The position numbers were made by a program, and so were the translations under genes. The notes under the pieces were generated by a model that had not been told where the DNA came from, made no database searches, and saw only the letters and a list, made by a program, of their open reading frames with translations. A stretch of DNA of 32,342 nucleotides, from assembly GCF_010548245.1 (NCBI RefSeq), contig NZ_JAAGLR010000459.1, forward strand, positions 1-32,342, in the 5' to 3' direction. The stretch is from Streptomyces sp. SID11385. GTDB taxonomy: Bacteria; Actinomycetota; Actinomycetes; Streptomycetales; Streptomycetaceae. This document shows, piece by piece, positions 8,402-18,301 of this stretch (position 1 is its first letter; every line of letters begins with the position of its first letter).

Positions 8402-8874
8402 TGAATGAGCTCGACGTCGTAGGTGTCCGGGTCGAAATGCCCTCCAACCAGCCGATCGTGCTCCTGCGAGAAGTGGGAGGCGACCGGTACCTTCCCATCT
8501 GGATCGGTGCCGGCGAGGCGACGGCCATCGCCTTCGCCCAGCAGGGGATGACCCCTGCCAGGCCGCTGACGCACGACCTCTTCAAGAACGTGCTCGAAGC
8601 CGTCGGCCAGGAGCTGACCGAGGTCCGCATCACCGGCCTCAAGGACGGCATCTTCCACGCGGAACTCGTCTTCGCCAGTGGTATCGAGGTCAGCGCCCGT
8701 CCCTCCGACGCCATAGCGCTCGCGCTGCGCACCGGCTCGCCGATCTACGGTGCGGAGGAACTGCTCGACAGCGCGGGGATCGCGATCCCCGACGAGCAGG
8801 AGGACGAGGTGGAGAAGTTCCGCGAGTTCCTCGACCAGATCTCTCCCGAGGACTTCGGGACCAATAGCCAGTGA
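8401..8874 (+). CDS. Bifunctional nuclease (BFN/DUF151) domain protein
   Basis: A 157-residue cytoplasmic protein made almost entirely of one BFN domain (about 1-130), followed by an acidic tail (DEQEDEVEKFREFLDQI). The family signature is clear in the segments LPIWIGAGEATAIAFA (about 33-48), RPLTHDLF and SARPSDAIALALRTGSPIY (about 98-117). Plant and bacterial members have been reported to have nuclease activity, but the physiological substrate in actinobacteria is unknown; mycobacterial Rv1829 is the positional equivalent. The GTG start has no ribosome site and sits directly at a -10 element, so translation is probably leaderless. It follows ftsR but appears to have its own promoter. Confidence 0.9.
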   Translation: MNELDVVGVRVEMPSNQPIVLLREVGGDRYLPIWIGAGEATAIAFAQQGMTPARPLTHDLFKNVLEAVGQELTEVRITGLKDGIFHAELVFASGIEVSARPSDAIALALRTGSPIYGAEELLDSAGIAIPDEQEDEVEKFREFLDQISPEDFGTNSQ

Positions 8875-9007
8875 AGCCCGCTCCGGGCCCCCGACTCCCG
8901 TGGAGAACCGGGGGACGGGCGGGCATTCGGCTAGCCTTACCCCCACACACTGCGCGGTAAACCACTCTCCGGGGGAATATCACCCGGCGTGCCCAGCGTG
9001 GCGATCG

Positions 9008-9036
9008 TTGACGCACCCCTGGTGACTGCCTACCGT
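9008..9036 (+). promoter_or_regulatory. Sigma-HrdB-type promoter of the second merR gene
   Basis: TTGACG (9008-9013) and TACCGT (9031-9036) are separated by 17 bases, a good match to housekeeping Streptomyces promoters. Predicted start is near 9043, leaving a leader of about 23 bases with a GGAGG site. Confidence 0.7.
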
Positions 9037-9065
9037 CATGTGCCAGGTCGAGGACGGAGGTCGGC

Positions 9066-9680
9066 GTGAGAAGCAGCGGCGACAGCAGGGTGGGGGGCGT
9101 TCCCGGACTACGCCCGAACGGCGAGGCTCCCCTGCCGCTGCGTGGGGGTGCGCAGGGACCGCAGGCGATCGTGGCCGCGCCCGCGGTGGGGTACCGGGGG
9201 CCGACGGCGTGTGTGGCGGCGGGCATCACGTACCGCCAGCTCGACTACTGGGCGCGTACCGGGCTCGTGGAGCCGAGCGTGCGTGCCGCGCAGGGCTCCG
9301 GGACCCAGCGGCTCTACAGCTTCCACGACGTCGTGGTCCTGAAGATCGTGCGGCGCTTCCTGGACACCGGGGTCGCGCTCCAGAACATCCGCGGCACCGT
9401 GCAGCACCTGCGCCACCGCGACCCCAAGGACCTGGAGGGGATGACCCTCATGAGCGACGGGGCGACGGTCTACGAGTGCACGTCGTCCGAGGAGGTCGTC
9501 GAACTGCTCCAGGGCGGCCAGGGGATCTTCGGCATCGCCGTGGGCGTCGTGCAGCGTGACGTCGAGGCGGCGCTCGCCCAGCTGCACGGTGAGCGGATCG
9601 ACGCGGGGGAGACCGTCGTCGGGGGCGGCGAGGCCGTCGGGGACGAACTCGCGGCGCGGCGGCGCAACCGGGCGGTGTGA
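9066..9680 (+). CDS. MerR-family transcriptional regulator (Rv1830-type)
   Basis: A 204-residue regulator. A flexible N-terminus (1-40) precedes the MerR helix-turn-helix (about 42-115) with ITYRQLDYWARTGLVEPS and RLYSFHDVVVLKIVRR; the C-terminal part (about 125-190) lacks the Cys or drug-binding pattern of metal or multidrug sensors. GTG 9066 has GGAGG five bases upstream. It is the positional equivalent of mycobacterial Rv1830, a MerR-type gene in the same block. Together with FtsR it makes two diverged MerR paralogues separated by one gene. Target genes cannot be read from the sequence; control of division or growth genes is a guess from context. Confidence 0.87.
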   Translation: MRSSGDSRVGGVPGLRPNGEAPLPLRGGAQGPQAIVAAPAVGYRGPTACVAAGITYRQLDYWARTGLVEPSVRAAQGSGTQRLYSFHDVVVLKIVRRFLDTGVALQNIRGTVQHLRHRDPKDLEGMTLMSDGATVYECTSSEEVVELLQGGQGIFGIAVGVVQRDVEAALAQLHGERIDAGETVVGGGEAVGDELAARRRNRAV

Positions 9681-9713
9681 GGCCCGGGACCTCGCGGGAC
9701 CTCGCGGAGCGGA

Positions 9714-9742
9714 GGCGGGTGGCCGGGTGGCCGCCCGCCTTT
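9714..9742 (+). terminator. Intrinsic terminator after merR
   Basis: An 11-bp stem with one U-G pair (arms 9714-9724 and 9729-9739) and a GGGT loop is followed by TTT. It lies 33 bases after the stop of the merR gene. Confidence 0.7.
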
Positions 9743-9828
9743 CCCGTGTGTGCGGGGTGCGCCGGACGCGAGTCCCGTCCCGGCCGTCCGTACCGGGCGT
9801 TGTCAGTGGGGTGCGCGAGCATGGGGGT

Positions 9829-11199
9829 GTGAGACGTGCCCCGACCGTGCTGCATCTGGACATGGATGCCTTCTTCGCCGCCGCCGAGCAGGCGGCGAAG
9901 CCGAGCCTGCGCGGGAAAGCGGTCGTCGTCGGGGGGCTCGGCCCGCGCGGAGTCGTCTCCACGGCCTCCTACGAGGCACGCGCCTTCGGGGTGCACTCGG
10001 CGATGCCGACGGCGCAGGCGCGCCGCCTCGCGCCGAACGCCGCTTACCTCTTCCCGCGCTTCACGCTCTACCGGAGCGTGAGCGAGCAGGTGATGGAACT
10101 GCTCGGGGCGCTCTCGCCGCTCGTGGAACCGCTCAGTCTCGACGAGGCGTTCGTCGATCTGGAGGCGGGGGGCGCGGCCTTCGACGCGGAGACGGCGCGC
10201 GCGGTGGGGGAGCGGCTGCGGGCCGACATCAAGGCGCGGACGGGGCTGACGGGCTCGGTGGGCCTCGCCGCGTCGAAGATGCTCGCGAAGATCGGCTCCG
10301 AGCGGGCCAAGCCGGACGGCCTCGTGCTGATCGAGCCGGGCACCGAACGCGCCCTGCTCGCGCCGCTCTCCGTGCGAGTGCTGCCCGGCGTCGGCCCCGC
10401 CACCGGGGACCACCTGCGCCGGGCCGGGATCAGCACGATCGGGGAGATCGCGGAGGCGGGCGAGGACGAACTCGTACGGCTGCTCGGGAAGGCGCACGGC
10501 GCGGGGGTGTACGCGATGTCGCTCGCGCGCGACGAGCGGCCGGTCGTCGCCGAGCGCGAGGGCAAGTCGGTCTCGGTCGAGGACACCTACGACCTGGACA
10601 TCCACGACCGGGTACGGGTACGGGCCGAGGTCGCCGCCCTCGCCGACCGCTGTGTGGGGCGGCTGCGGGCGAGCGGGCGCTCGGGGCGGACCGTGGTGCT
10701 CAAGGTGCGGCGGTACGACTTCTCGACGCTGACGCGCTCCGAGACGCTGCGCGCGCCCACGGACGACCCGGCCGTGGTGCGCGAGGCGGCGGCGCGGCTC
10801 CTGGAGCTCGTGGACACCACGGGCGGGGTGCGGCTGCTCGGGGTCGGGGTCTCCGGGCTCGCCGATTTCACGCAGGAGGTGCTGTTCGCGCGGACGACGG
10901 CGGGCGAGGAGCCCCTCGCCCGGGCCCCGGAACCCGTCCTGGTGGCGGCACCCGTGCCCGTACCGTCCGCACCGCCCGTGCCCCAGTGGCGCCCGGGCCA
11001 GGACGTCGTGCACGGGGAGCACGGACCGGGATGGGTGCAGGGCAGCGGGCTGGGGCGGGTCACGGTGCGCTTCGAGACGCCGTACGACGAGCGCCCCGGA
11101 CGTGTACGGACCTTCGCCGTCGACGATCCGGACCTGAGCGCGGGGGAACCGCTCCCGCTGGTGCGGGGGACGGATCAGAACGAGGCGCGGGCGCGGTAG
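9829..11199 (+). CDS. dinB: DNA polymerase IV (Y-family translesion polymerase)
   Basis: A 456-residue error-prone polymerase that extends past damaged template bases. Palm acidic residues are D11 (LDMDAFF) and D105-E106 (SLDEAF); YEARAFGVHSAMP (about 45-58) is the family dNTP-binding segment; helix-hairpin-helix thumb (about 185-225) and little finger (about 240-345) follow. QEVLF at 349-353 fits the sliding-clamp binding motif. Beyond it, a Pro-rich linker and a small beta-rich domain (about 385-445, centred on HGPGWVQGSGLGRVTVRFE) are extra to Escherichia coli Pol IV; similar tails occur in actinobacterial homologues. The start is uncertain: GTG 9829 places the catalytic segment normally but has only a weak GGGGG-like site. 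It converges with the PRC-barrel gene and no clear terminator was seen in the 37 bases between them. Confidence 0.93.
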   Translation: MRRAPTVLHLDMDAFFAAAEQAAKPSLRGKAVVVGGLGPRGVVSTASYEARAFGVHSAMPTAQARRLAPNAAYLFPRFTLYRSVSEQVMELLGALSPLVEPLSLDEAFVDLEAGGAAFDAETARAVGERLRADIKARTGLTGSVGLAASKMLAKIGSERAKPDGLVLIEPGTERALLAPLSVRVLPGVGPATGDHLRRAGISTIGEIAEAGEDELVRLLGKAHGAGVYAMSLARDERPVVAEREGKSVSVEDTYDLDIHDRVRVRAEVAALADRCVGRLRASGRSGRTVVLKVRRYDFSTLTRSETLRAPTDDPAVVREAAARLLELVDTTGGVRLLGVGVSGLADFTQEVLFARTTAGEEPLARAPEPVLVAAPVPVPSAPPVPQWRPGQDVVHGEHGPGWVQGSGLGRVTVRFETPYDERPGRVRTFAVDDPDLSAGEPLPLVRGTDQNEARAR

Positions 11200-11236
11200 G
11201 CGGGGATGCGGTTGGGAATCCTCGGGCAGGGGGCGC

Positions 11237-11608
11237 TCAGGCGTCCTCGCGGCCCGCGATGCGCCCGAACTCGACGTCCTCATGGGGTTCCGGGGGGCTC
11301 GCGTCGAGGCCGTAGTGACGGTAGAGCCGTAGCTCCTGCTGCGGGGAGAGGTGACGGCCGACGCCGAAGTCGGGCGCGTCCTTGACGAGGGCGCGCGCGA
11401 AGGGGACGCGCAGGACGCCCGCGACGAGCTGGCTCGGCTCCAGGGGGACGAAGGCGTCCCGGCTGAAGAGGCCGGTGCGTATCGCCGCCCACTCCGGGAT
11501 TCCGGTGGCGTCGTCGAGGTAGACCTCGTCCACGGTGCCGATCCTGGCACCCTCGCGGTCCACCGCCTTGCGACCGATCAGGGCGTGCGGGTCGATGTCG
11601 CTCTCCAC
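11237..11608 (-). CDS. PRC-barrel domain protein
   Basis: A 123-residue soluble protein with one PRC-barrel domain (about 8-80): the segment LIGRKAVDREGARIGTVDEVYLDDATGIPEW is the typical beta-barrel opening. The last 40 residues are charged and contain LSPQQELRLYRHYGLD, found in many Streptomyces PRC-barrel proteins. PRC barrels occur in RNA processing (RimM) and photosystem assembly proteins; no specific role can be assigned here. GTG start with AGGAGG (complement of 11613-11618) four bases upstream. It is transcribed divergently from the gcvP riboswitch promoter and converges on dinB. Confidence 0.88.
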   Translation of the reverse strand: MESDIDPHALIGRKAVDREGARIGTVDEVYLDDATGIPEWAAIRTGLFSRDAFVPLEPSQLVAGVLRVPFARALVKDAPDFGVGRHLSPQQELRLYRHYGLDASPPEPHEDVEFGRIAGREDA

Positions 11609-11708
11609 GGCACCTCCTGGTGTCGGCGCCCGCGCTGCGGGGCCGTAGGGCTCGTACTCCTACGTAAAGGCACTTCCGCCCCGGCGGCCACTCGGCGCCC
11701 CGCCGCCC

Positions 11709-11738
11709 CTGACCCGCCCGGCGCGCCGCTGGTACGCT
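11709..11738 (+). promoter_or_regulatory. Promoter of the glycine riboswitch-gcvP transcript
   Basis: CTGACC (11709-11714) and TACGCT (11733-11738) are spaced by 18 bases and lie just upstream of the first aptamer. Predicted start is near 11745. Confidence 0.6.
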
Positions 11739-11755
11739 GGCCAGTGGCTGCTGAC

Positions 11756-11978
11756 CCTGTGCGGGAGAGTGCCCCGGAACGCGAGACCCGGGGACGCCGA
11801 AGGAGCAAATCCTCCCCGGAATCTCTCAGGCCCCTGTACCGCGCGGGCGAGGTCACTCTGGAAAGCAGGACGCGTCCGGCGGCTGTGCGGGGCGACGGTC
11901 CTCACCGACGGTGAAAGCCTTCACGGGCGCGTGCGCCCGTGAAGGTGAAGCTCTCAGGTCCGGATGACAGAGGGGGAG
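11756..11978 (+). ncRNA. Tandem glycine riboswitch upstream of gcvP
   Basis: Two consecutive glycine aptamers precede gcvP. The first (about 11756-11868) has GCGGGAGAG, the core GCCGAAGGAGCAAATC (11796-11811) and AATCTCTCAGG (11820-11830), ending in ACTCTGGAAAGC. The second (about 11870-11978) has CACCGACGGTGAAAGCC (11903-11919), AAGCTCTCAGG and the closing GATGACAGAGGGGGAG. The variable stem of aptamer two is a perfect 13-bp helix with a two-base loop (11918-11930/11933-11945). Glycine riboswitches turn on glycine cleavage when glycine is abundant. No T-rich terminator follows; a small hairpin GGTCG-CGC-CGACC (12013-12025) directly precedes the AGGAGG, so translational control is possible. 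Boundaries are approximate. Confidence 0.93.
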
Positions 11979-12040
11979 GCCGTCCGGGTACCCGCAGGTG
12001 GTATCCGGTGCAGGTCGCGCCGACCAGGAGGCCCCCGCAG

Positions 12041-14926
<2,886 letters not shown>

Positions 14927-15008
14927 GCGAGGCTGCCGGCGGGGGCTGGGCGGGGCCGCGGCCGAGGTTGGGCTGCCGCCGAGGGTGCTCGACTCCCCCC
15001 ATGGGAAA

Positions 15009-15051
15009 CGCGGGGCCGGTACGGAGATCGTCTCTCCGTACCGGCCCCGCG
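15009..15051. terminator. Bidirectional terminator between gcvP and the DUF5999 gene
   Basis: A perfect 19-bp inverted repeat (15009-15027 and 15033-15051, loop TCGTC) sits between two convergent genes and can serve both. Confidence 0.8.
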
Positions 15052-15077
15052 CCGTTGCGCCGTTCCGCCCGGGTGGC

Positions 15078-15281
15078 TCAGGCCGCGGTCGTCACCGTGC
15101 CCGCCGTCGGGCGGTGCGGGGCGATGACGCTGCCGTCGGGGAGGAGTTCGCCGGTGTCCTCGAAGAGCAGGACCCCGTTGCACAGCAGGCTCCAGCCCTG
15201 CTCCGGGTGATGGGCGACCGGCAGTGCGGCGTCCCGGTCGGCGGAGAGGGCGGTGGGGCAGGGTGGCTGGTGCTGGCACAT
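15078..15281 (-). CDS. DUF5999 family small protein
   Basis: A 67-residue protein common in Streptomyces. It begins MCQHQPPCP and contains HHPEQGWSLLCNGVLLFEDTGELLPDG, the family core. C2, H4, C8 and C34 with the HH pair could bind metal, but this is only suggestive. The start at ATG 15281 is chosen from family length; the ribosome site is weak, and ATG 15350 in the same frame would add 23 residues. Function is unknown. It converges on gcvP across a strong hairpin. Confidence 0.8.
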   Translation of the reverse strand: MCQHQPPCPTALSADRDAALPVAHHPEQGWSLLCNGVLLFEDTGELLPDGSVIAPHRPTAGTVTTAA

Positions 15282-15450
15282 GGTTCGGGTCTCTCGCTGG
15301 CTCGTGGGGCTCGGCCGGCTGGTGAGGCCGGCGGGTTCCTCGATGGTCATGACCGCATCCCCCGTATCGGTTGCTGGTCGCAAGTCTTCCCCTGGGAGGC
15401 CGCTTCCGCAGGGATTTCGCGGGAGCGGGCCTCTTCGGACAGGGACGCTT

Positions 15451-15494
15451 CACCCGTGCGGGCGGTTCACTGAACGGCCTTGCCCGTTCGGGTG
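15451..15494. terminator. Imperfect hairpin downstream of the 198-residue unknown gene
   Basis: GAACGG (15472-15477) pairs with CCGTTC (15484-15489), and CACCCG (15451-15456) with CGGGTG (15489-15494) nearby, giving alternative small stems. It lies about 45 bases beyond the end of the minus-strand gene at 15536 and may end its transcript or lie in the DUF5999 leader. Confidence 0.35.
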
Positions 15495-15535
15495 GTTCGC
15501 TCTAGTCCGCTGGGACTACGGGGGTGGGGCTGCCG

Positions 15536-16132
15536 TCAGGCGAGGCTGTCGAGCAGCCCGGCGGGGGACGCCGGAGGTGCCAGCCTCCGTTCGAGTACGG
15601 GCAGGAACTGGGCTGCGCGCAGCGGCAGGTACGCGGTGAAGCCGGGCGGGGCCGGGGCGAGCGGTACCAGCAGGTCCTGCTCGCCGAGCGCGCTCTCCGC
15701 CGACATGTCGGCGACGTCGGTGTGCAGCCACAGCATGAGCATGTAGAGGGCGGGGACGGAGAGCAGCCGTGCCTGGTACGGCGTGTTCAGGGCGTCCGCC
15801 TCGTGCATGGCCCGGTCGGCGGCGTTGACGTACGGGCCCTCGAAGAAGTGCGAGAAGGTCCAGCCGTCCGCCGTGAGCCGTGCCTCGCCGACCGCGAGCG
15901 GGCGATCGCCGTTGCGAACGGTGAAGCGCCAGGAATTCAGGCGGGTGCGCCCCGCCGAGCGGGGGGCGGTGGGGTCCAGGACGTGCACCGGAAGGCCCGG
16001 CTCGGCGATGAGCGGGCCGCGTGCGGTGCGCAGCGCGGGGGTGGGGGCCTCGTGGACGGCGGTCGGCGATGCCAGGGCGGTGCGGACGCTGCGCAGGCCG
16101 GCCGCGGGGGCAGGCGGAAGGTGCAAGGGCAT
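15536..16132 (-). CDS. Protein of unknown function, 198 residues
   Basis: Not recognised as a named family. It has no signal peptide or clear membrane helix. A Pro/Ala-rich N-terminus precedes a folded part (about 60-185) with the segments RLNSWRFTVRNGDRPLAVGEA and GWTFSHFFEGPYVNAADRAMHEAD, followed by a hydrophobic stretch ALYMLMLWLHTDVADMSAESAL. Similar proteins exist as hypothetical proteins in Streptomyces by recollection. ATG 16132 is chosen for the AGAGAGG site eight bases upstream; the frame is open further to 16243 with poor starts. It is transcribed away from the glutamate-cysteine-ligase-like gene; the shared intergenic region is 545 bases and unusually AT-rich near 16261-16375. Confidence 0.72.
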   Translation of the reverse strand: MPLHLPPAPAAGLRSVRTALASPTAVHEAPTPALRTARGPLIAEPGLPVHVLDPTAPRSAGRTRLNSWRFTVRNGDRPLAVGEARLTADGWTFSHFFEGPYVNAADRAMHEADALNTPYQARLLSVPALYMLMLWLHTDVADMSAESALGEQDLLVPLAPAPPGFTAYLPLRAAQFLPVLERRLAPPASPAGLLDSLA

Positions 16133-16677
16133 GGGCGGGAGCCTCTCTCGTGCGACAGGCTGGTGGAGCGGGCGGTGGTACGACGGCTCTGTCCGCTCGC
16201 GCGCCACGGAGGATGCTCTCGACTCCCGGCGCGCAAGCGCCAACTCTCCACCTCGTGCGCAGAGTTTATACGATGCGTGTTCGCGCGGGGTTTCCGCTAG
16301 CTGTCGCGCTTATTGCGGGCAAGTCACTATCCGGTCTTTTCCGTGAAGGTTTCACCATTGATTTCCCGGGTACCGCGCCAGTGACCTCGGCATGTGCCCT
16401 TGGCGTGGTCGTCCGGTAGCCGTCGGCGATATTCACCAGGACCGCCGGGAGATCACTGGGAGATCGGCGGGAGATCGGCGGGAGGAAAAGTTCCGTGAAT
16501 CCTGCTGCGCGCCTCGCTTTGCCTTGCCATGCCCTTGGAATGTGCCGTGCGCGGCGGCGGACAGCCTATCCGCAATGAGCCGTCCGCGGGGCGTTACGGA
16601 TCAGCGGGCCGGGGCATCATCCACCGTGGACCTCGTGGCCGGAGCACCCGGCCGCCCATCCAGGAGGGGACACTTCG
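16133..16677. other. Long divergent intergenic region
   Basis: This 545-base region separates two divergent genes. Its middle (16261-16375) is distinctly less GC-rich than the surroundings and includes a TATAAA-like sequence on the minus strand (16264-16269), possibly the -10 for the 198-residue gene. A short tandem repeat of an 11-base GGGAGATC-type unit occupies 16447-16483. No RNA gene or credible coding frame was found. Confidence 0.5.
16447..16483 (+). repeat. Short 11-bp tandem repeat
   Basis: GGGAGATCACT, GGGAGATCGGC, GGGAGATCGGC and a partial GGGAG follow one another. It lies about 200 bases before the start of the glutamate-cysteine-ligase-like gene. Confidence 0.7.
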
Positions 16678-18171
16678 ATGGGGGAGAAGGTCGTGGCGGG
16701 CATATTCGACCTGTCCGACCGCCGACGCTACCGGGCGAAGTTGCGGCAGTGTCTGGACGGTCTGGAGCGACTTCTGCGGGAAGGGCGCTTCGACCGCCCG
16801 AAGAACCTCATGGGCCTGGAGATCGAACTCAATCTCGCGGGCCCCGACGGTCTTCCCCGAATGGTCAACGGGGAGGTGCTCGAACGCATCGCGAGCCGGG
16901 ATTTCCAGACCGAGCTGGGAATGTTCAATCTTGAGGTCAATATCGCCCCGCACCGCCTCGGGGGCCGGGTGCTCGACCAGCTCGCCGAAGAACTCCGCAC
17001 GGGTCTCGCCTACGCGCACCGGCAGGCCGCGCAGCGGGACGCGGGCGTATTGATGATCGGTATTCTCCCGACGCTCGGACAGGAACACCTGGTGGAGGCG
17101 AATTTCTCCGCCGTCGACCGGTACACCCTGCTCAACGAGCAGATCGTCAACGCGCGCGGCGAGGACTTCAGCCTCGACATTGAGGGTACCGAGCACCTCT
17201 CGTGCACCACCGGGTCGATCATGCCGGAGGCCGCCTGCACCTCCGTGCAGTTGCATCTGCAAGTGACGCCGGAGCGGTTCGCGGGGGTGTGGAACGCGGC
17301 GCAGGCGGTGACGGCGGTGCAGATCGCGGTGGGGGCCAACGCGCCCTTCGTCTTCGGGCGCGAGCTGTGGAGCGAGTCGCGCGTGCCGCTCTTCGAGCAG
17401 GCCACCGACACCCGGCCGCCCGAACTCGTCGCGCAGGGCGTGCGACCGCGTACCTGGTTCGGGGAGCGGTGGATCGACGGGCCGCTCGAACTCTTCGAGG
17501 AGAACTTGCGCTACTTCCCCGCGCTGCTCCCGATCTTCGACGACGAGGACCCGGGAAAGGTCATCGACGGGGGAGGGGTGCCCGGGCTCGGCGAACTCTG
17601 CCTCCACAACGGCACGGTGTACCGGTGGAACCGGCCCGTCTACGGCGTCGCCGACGGCGTACCGCACCTGCGTGTCGAGAACCGGGTCCTGCCCGCCGGG
17701 CCCACCGTCACCGATGTCGTCGCCAACGCGGCCTTCTACTACGGTCTCGTCCGCACGCTCGCCGTGCAGAGCCGGCCGGTGTGGACGCGGCTGCCGTTCG
17801 CCGAGGCGGAGCGCAACTTCGCCGAGGCCTGCCGCCACGGGATCGACGCGCGGCTGCGCTGGCCCCGGCGGGGGCGCGGCGGGCTCACCGAAGTGGACGC
17901 GGTCACGCTGGTGCGCGAGGAACTGCTGCCGCTCGCGGCGCAGGGGCTGGACGCCTGGGGGGTCGATCCGGCGGACAGGGACCTGTATCTCGGGGTGATC
18001 GAGGAGCGCTGCCGGCGGCGGGTGAACGGGGCCTCGTGGCAGGTGGCGGCGTACCGGGCGGGCCGGGAGCGGGGCCGGGAACGGGGGGAGGCGCTGGCCG
18101 CGATGACGCGGCGGTACGCCGAGTTGAGCCGGGCGGACGAGCCGGTGCACCTGTGGGGGGTACGGGGCTGA
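16678..18171 (+). CDS. Glutamate-cysteine ligase family (GCS2-like) protein
   Basis: A 497-residue cytoplasmic enzyme of the carboxylate-amine ligase superfamily related to gamma-glutamylcysteine synthetase. The active-site opening MGLEIELNL (about 45-53), the ELGMFNLEVNIAP segment (about 79-91) and TSVQLHLQV (about 188-196) match the strands that carry ATP- and metal-binding Glu residues; LRVENRVLPAGPT (about 331-343) is the conserved distal strand. ATG 16678 has AGGAGG at 16662-16667. Streptomyces make mycothiol rather than glutathione, so the classical glutamate-cysteine product is doubtful; some other amino-acid ligation is likely. The ergothioneine enzyme EgtA is another distant relative but the sequence does not look like it. 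It converges on the VWA gene across a very strong hairpin. Confidence 0.85.
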   Translation: MGEKVVAGIFDLSDRRRYRAKLRQCLDGLERLLREGRFDRPKNLMGLEIELNLAGPDGLPRMVNGEVLERIASRDFQTELGMFNLEVNIAPHRLGGRVLDQLAEELRTGLAYAHRQAAQRDAGVLMIGILPTLGQEHLVEANFSAVDRYTLLNEQIVNARGEDFSLDIEGTEHLSCTTGSIMPEAACTSVQLHLQVTPERFAGVWNAAQAVTAVQIAVGANAPFVFGRELWSESRVPLFEQATDTRPPELVAQGVRPRTWFGERWIDGPLELFEENLRYFPALLPIFDDEDPGKVIDGGGVPGLGELCLHNGTVYRWNRPVYGVADGVPHLRVENRVLPAGPTVTDVVANAAFYYGLVRTLAVQSRPVWTRLPFAEAERNFAEACRHGIDARLRWPRRGRGGLTEVDAVTLVREELLPLAAQGLDAWGVDPADRDLYLGVIEERCRRRVNGASWQVAAYRAGRERGRERGEALAAMTRRYAELSRADEPVHLWGVRG

Positions 18172-18230
18172 GGGGGCCTTCGTGCGAAGGGCGGGCCCGG
18201 GCCGGGTTTCCCTCCGCGTCCACCCCCGGC

Positions 18231-18282
18231 CCGCCCCGCCCTGTGGCCTGCCCCAGCGGGGGCAGGCCACAGGGCGGGGCGG
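18231..18282. terminator. Bidirectional terminator between the ligase-like and VWA genes
   Basis: A perfect 24-bp inverted repeat (18231-18254 and 18259-18282) with a four-base loop lies between two convergent genes. It ends 20 bases from the VWA stop codon. Confidence 0.85.
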
Positions 18283-18301
18283 GGAAGGTGCCGGCGCCGG
18301 G

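Noticed and set aside
16392..16934. Plus-strand open frame before the glutamate-cysteine-ligase-like gene
   Set aside because: It overlaps the start of the real gene in another frame and its translation is Arg/Gly-rich without a domain.
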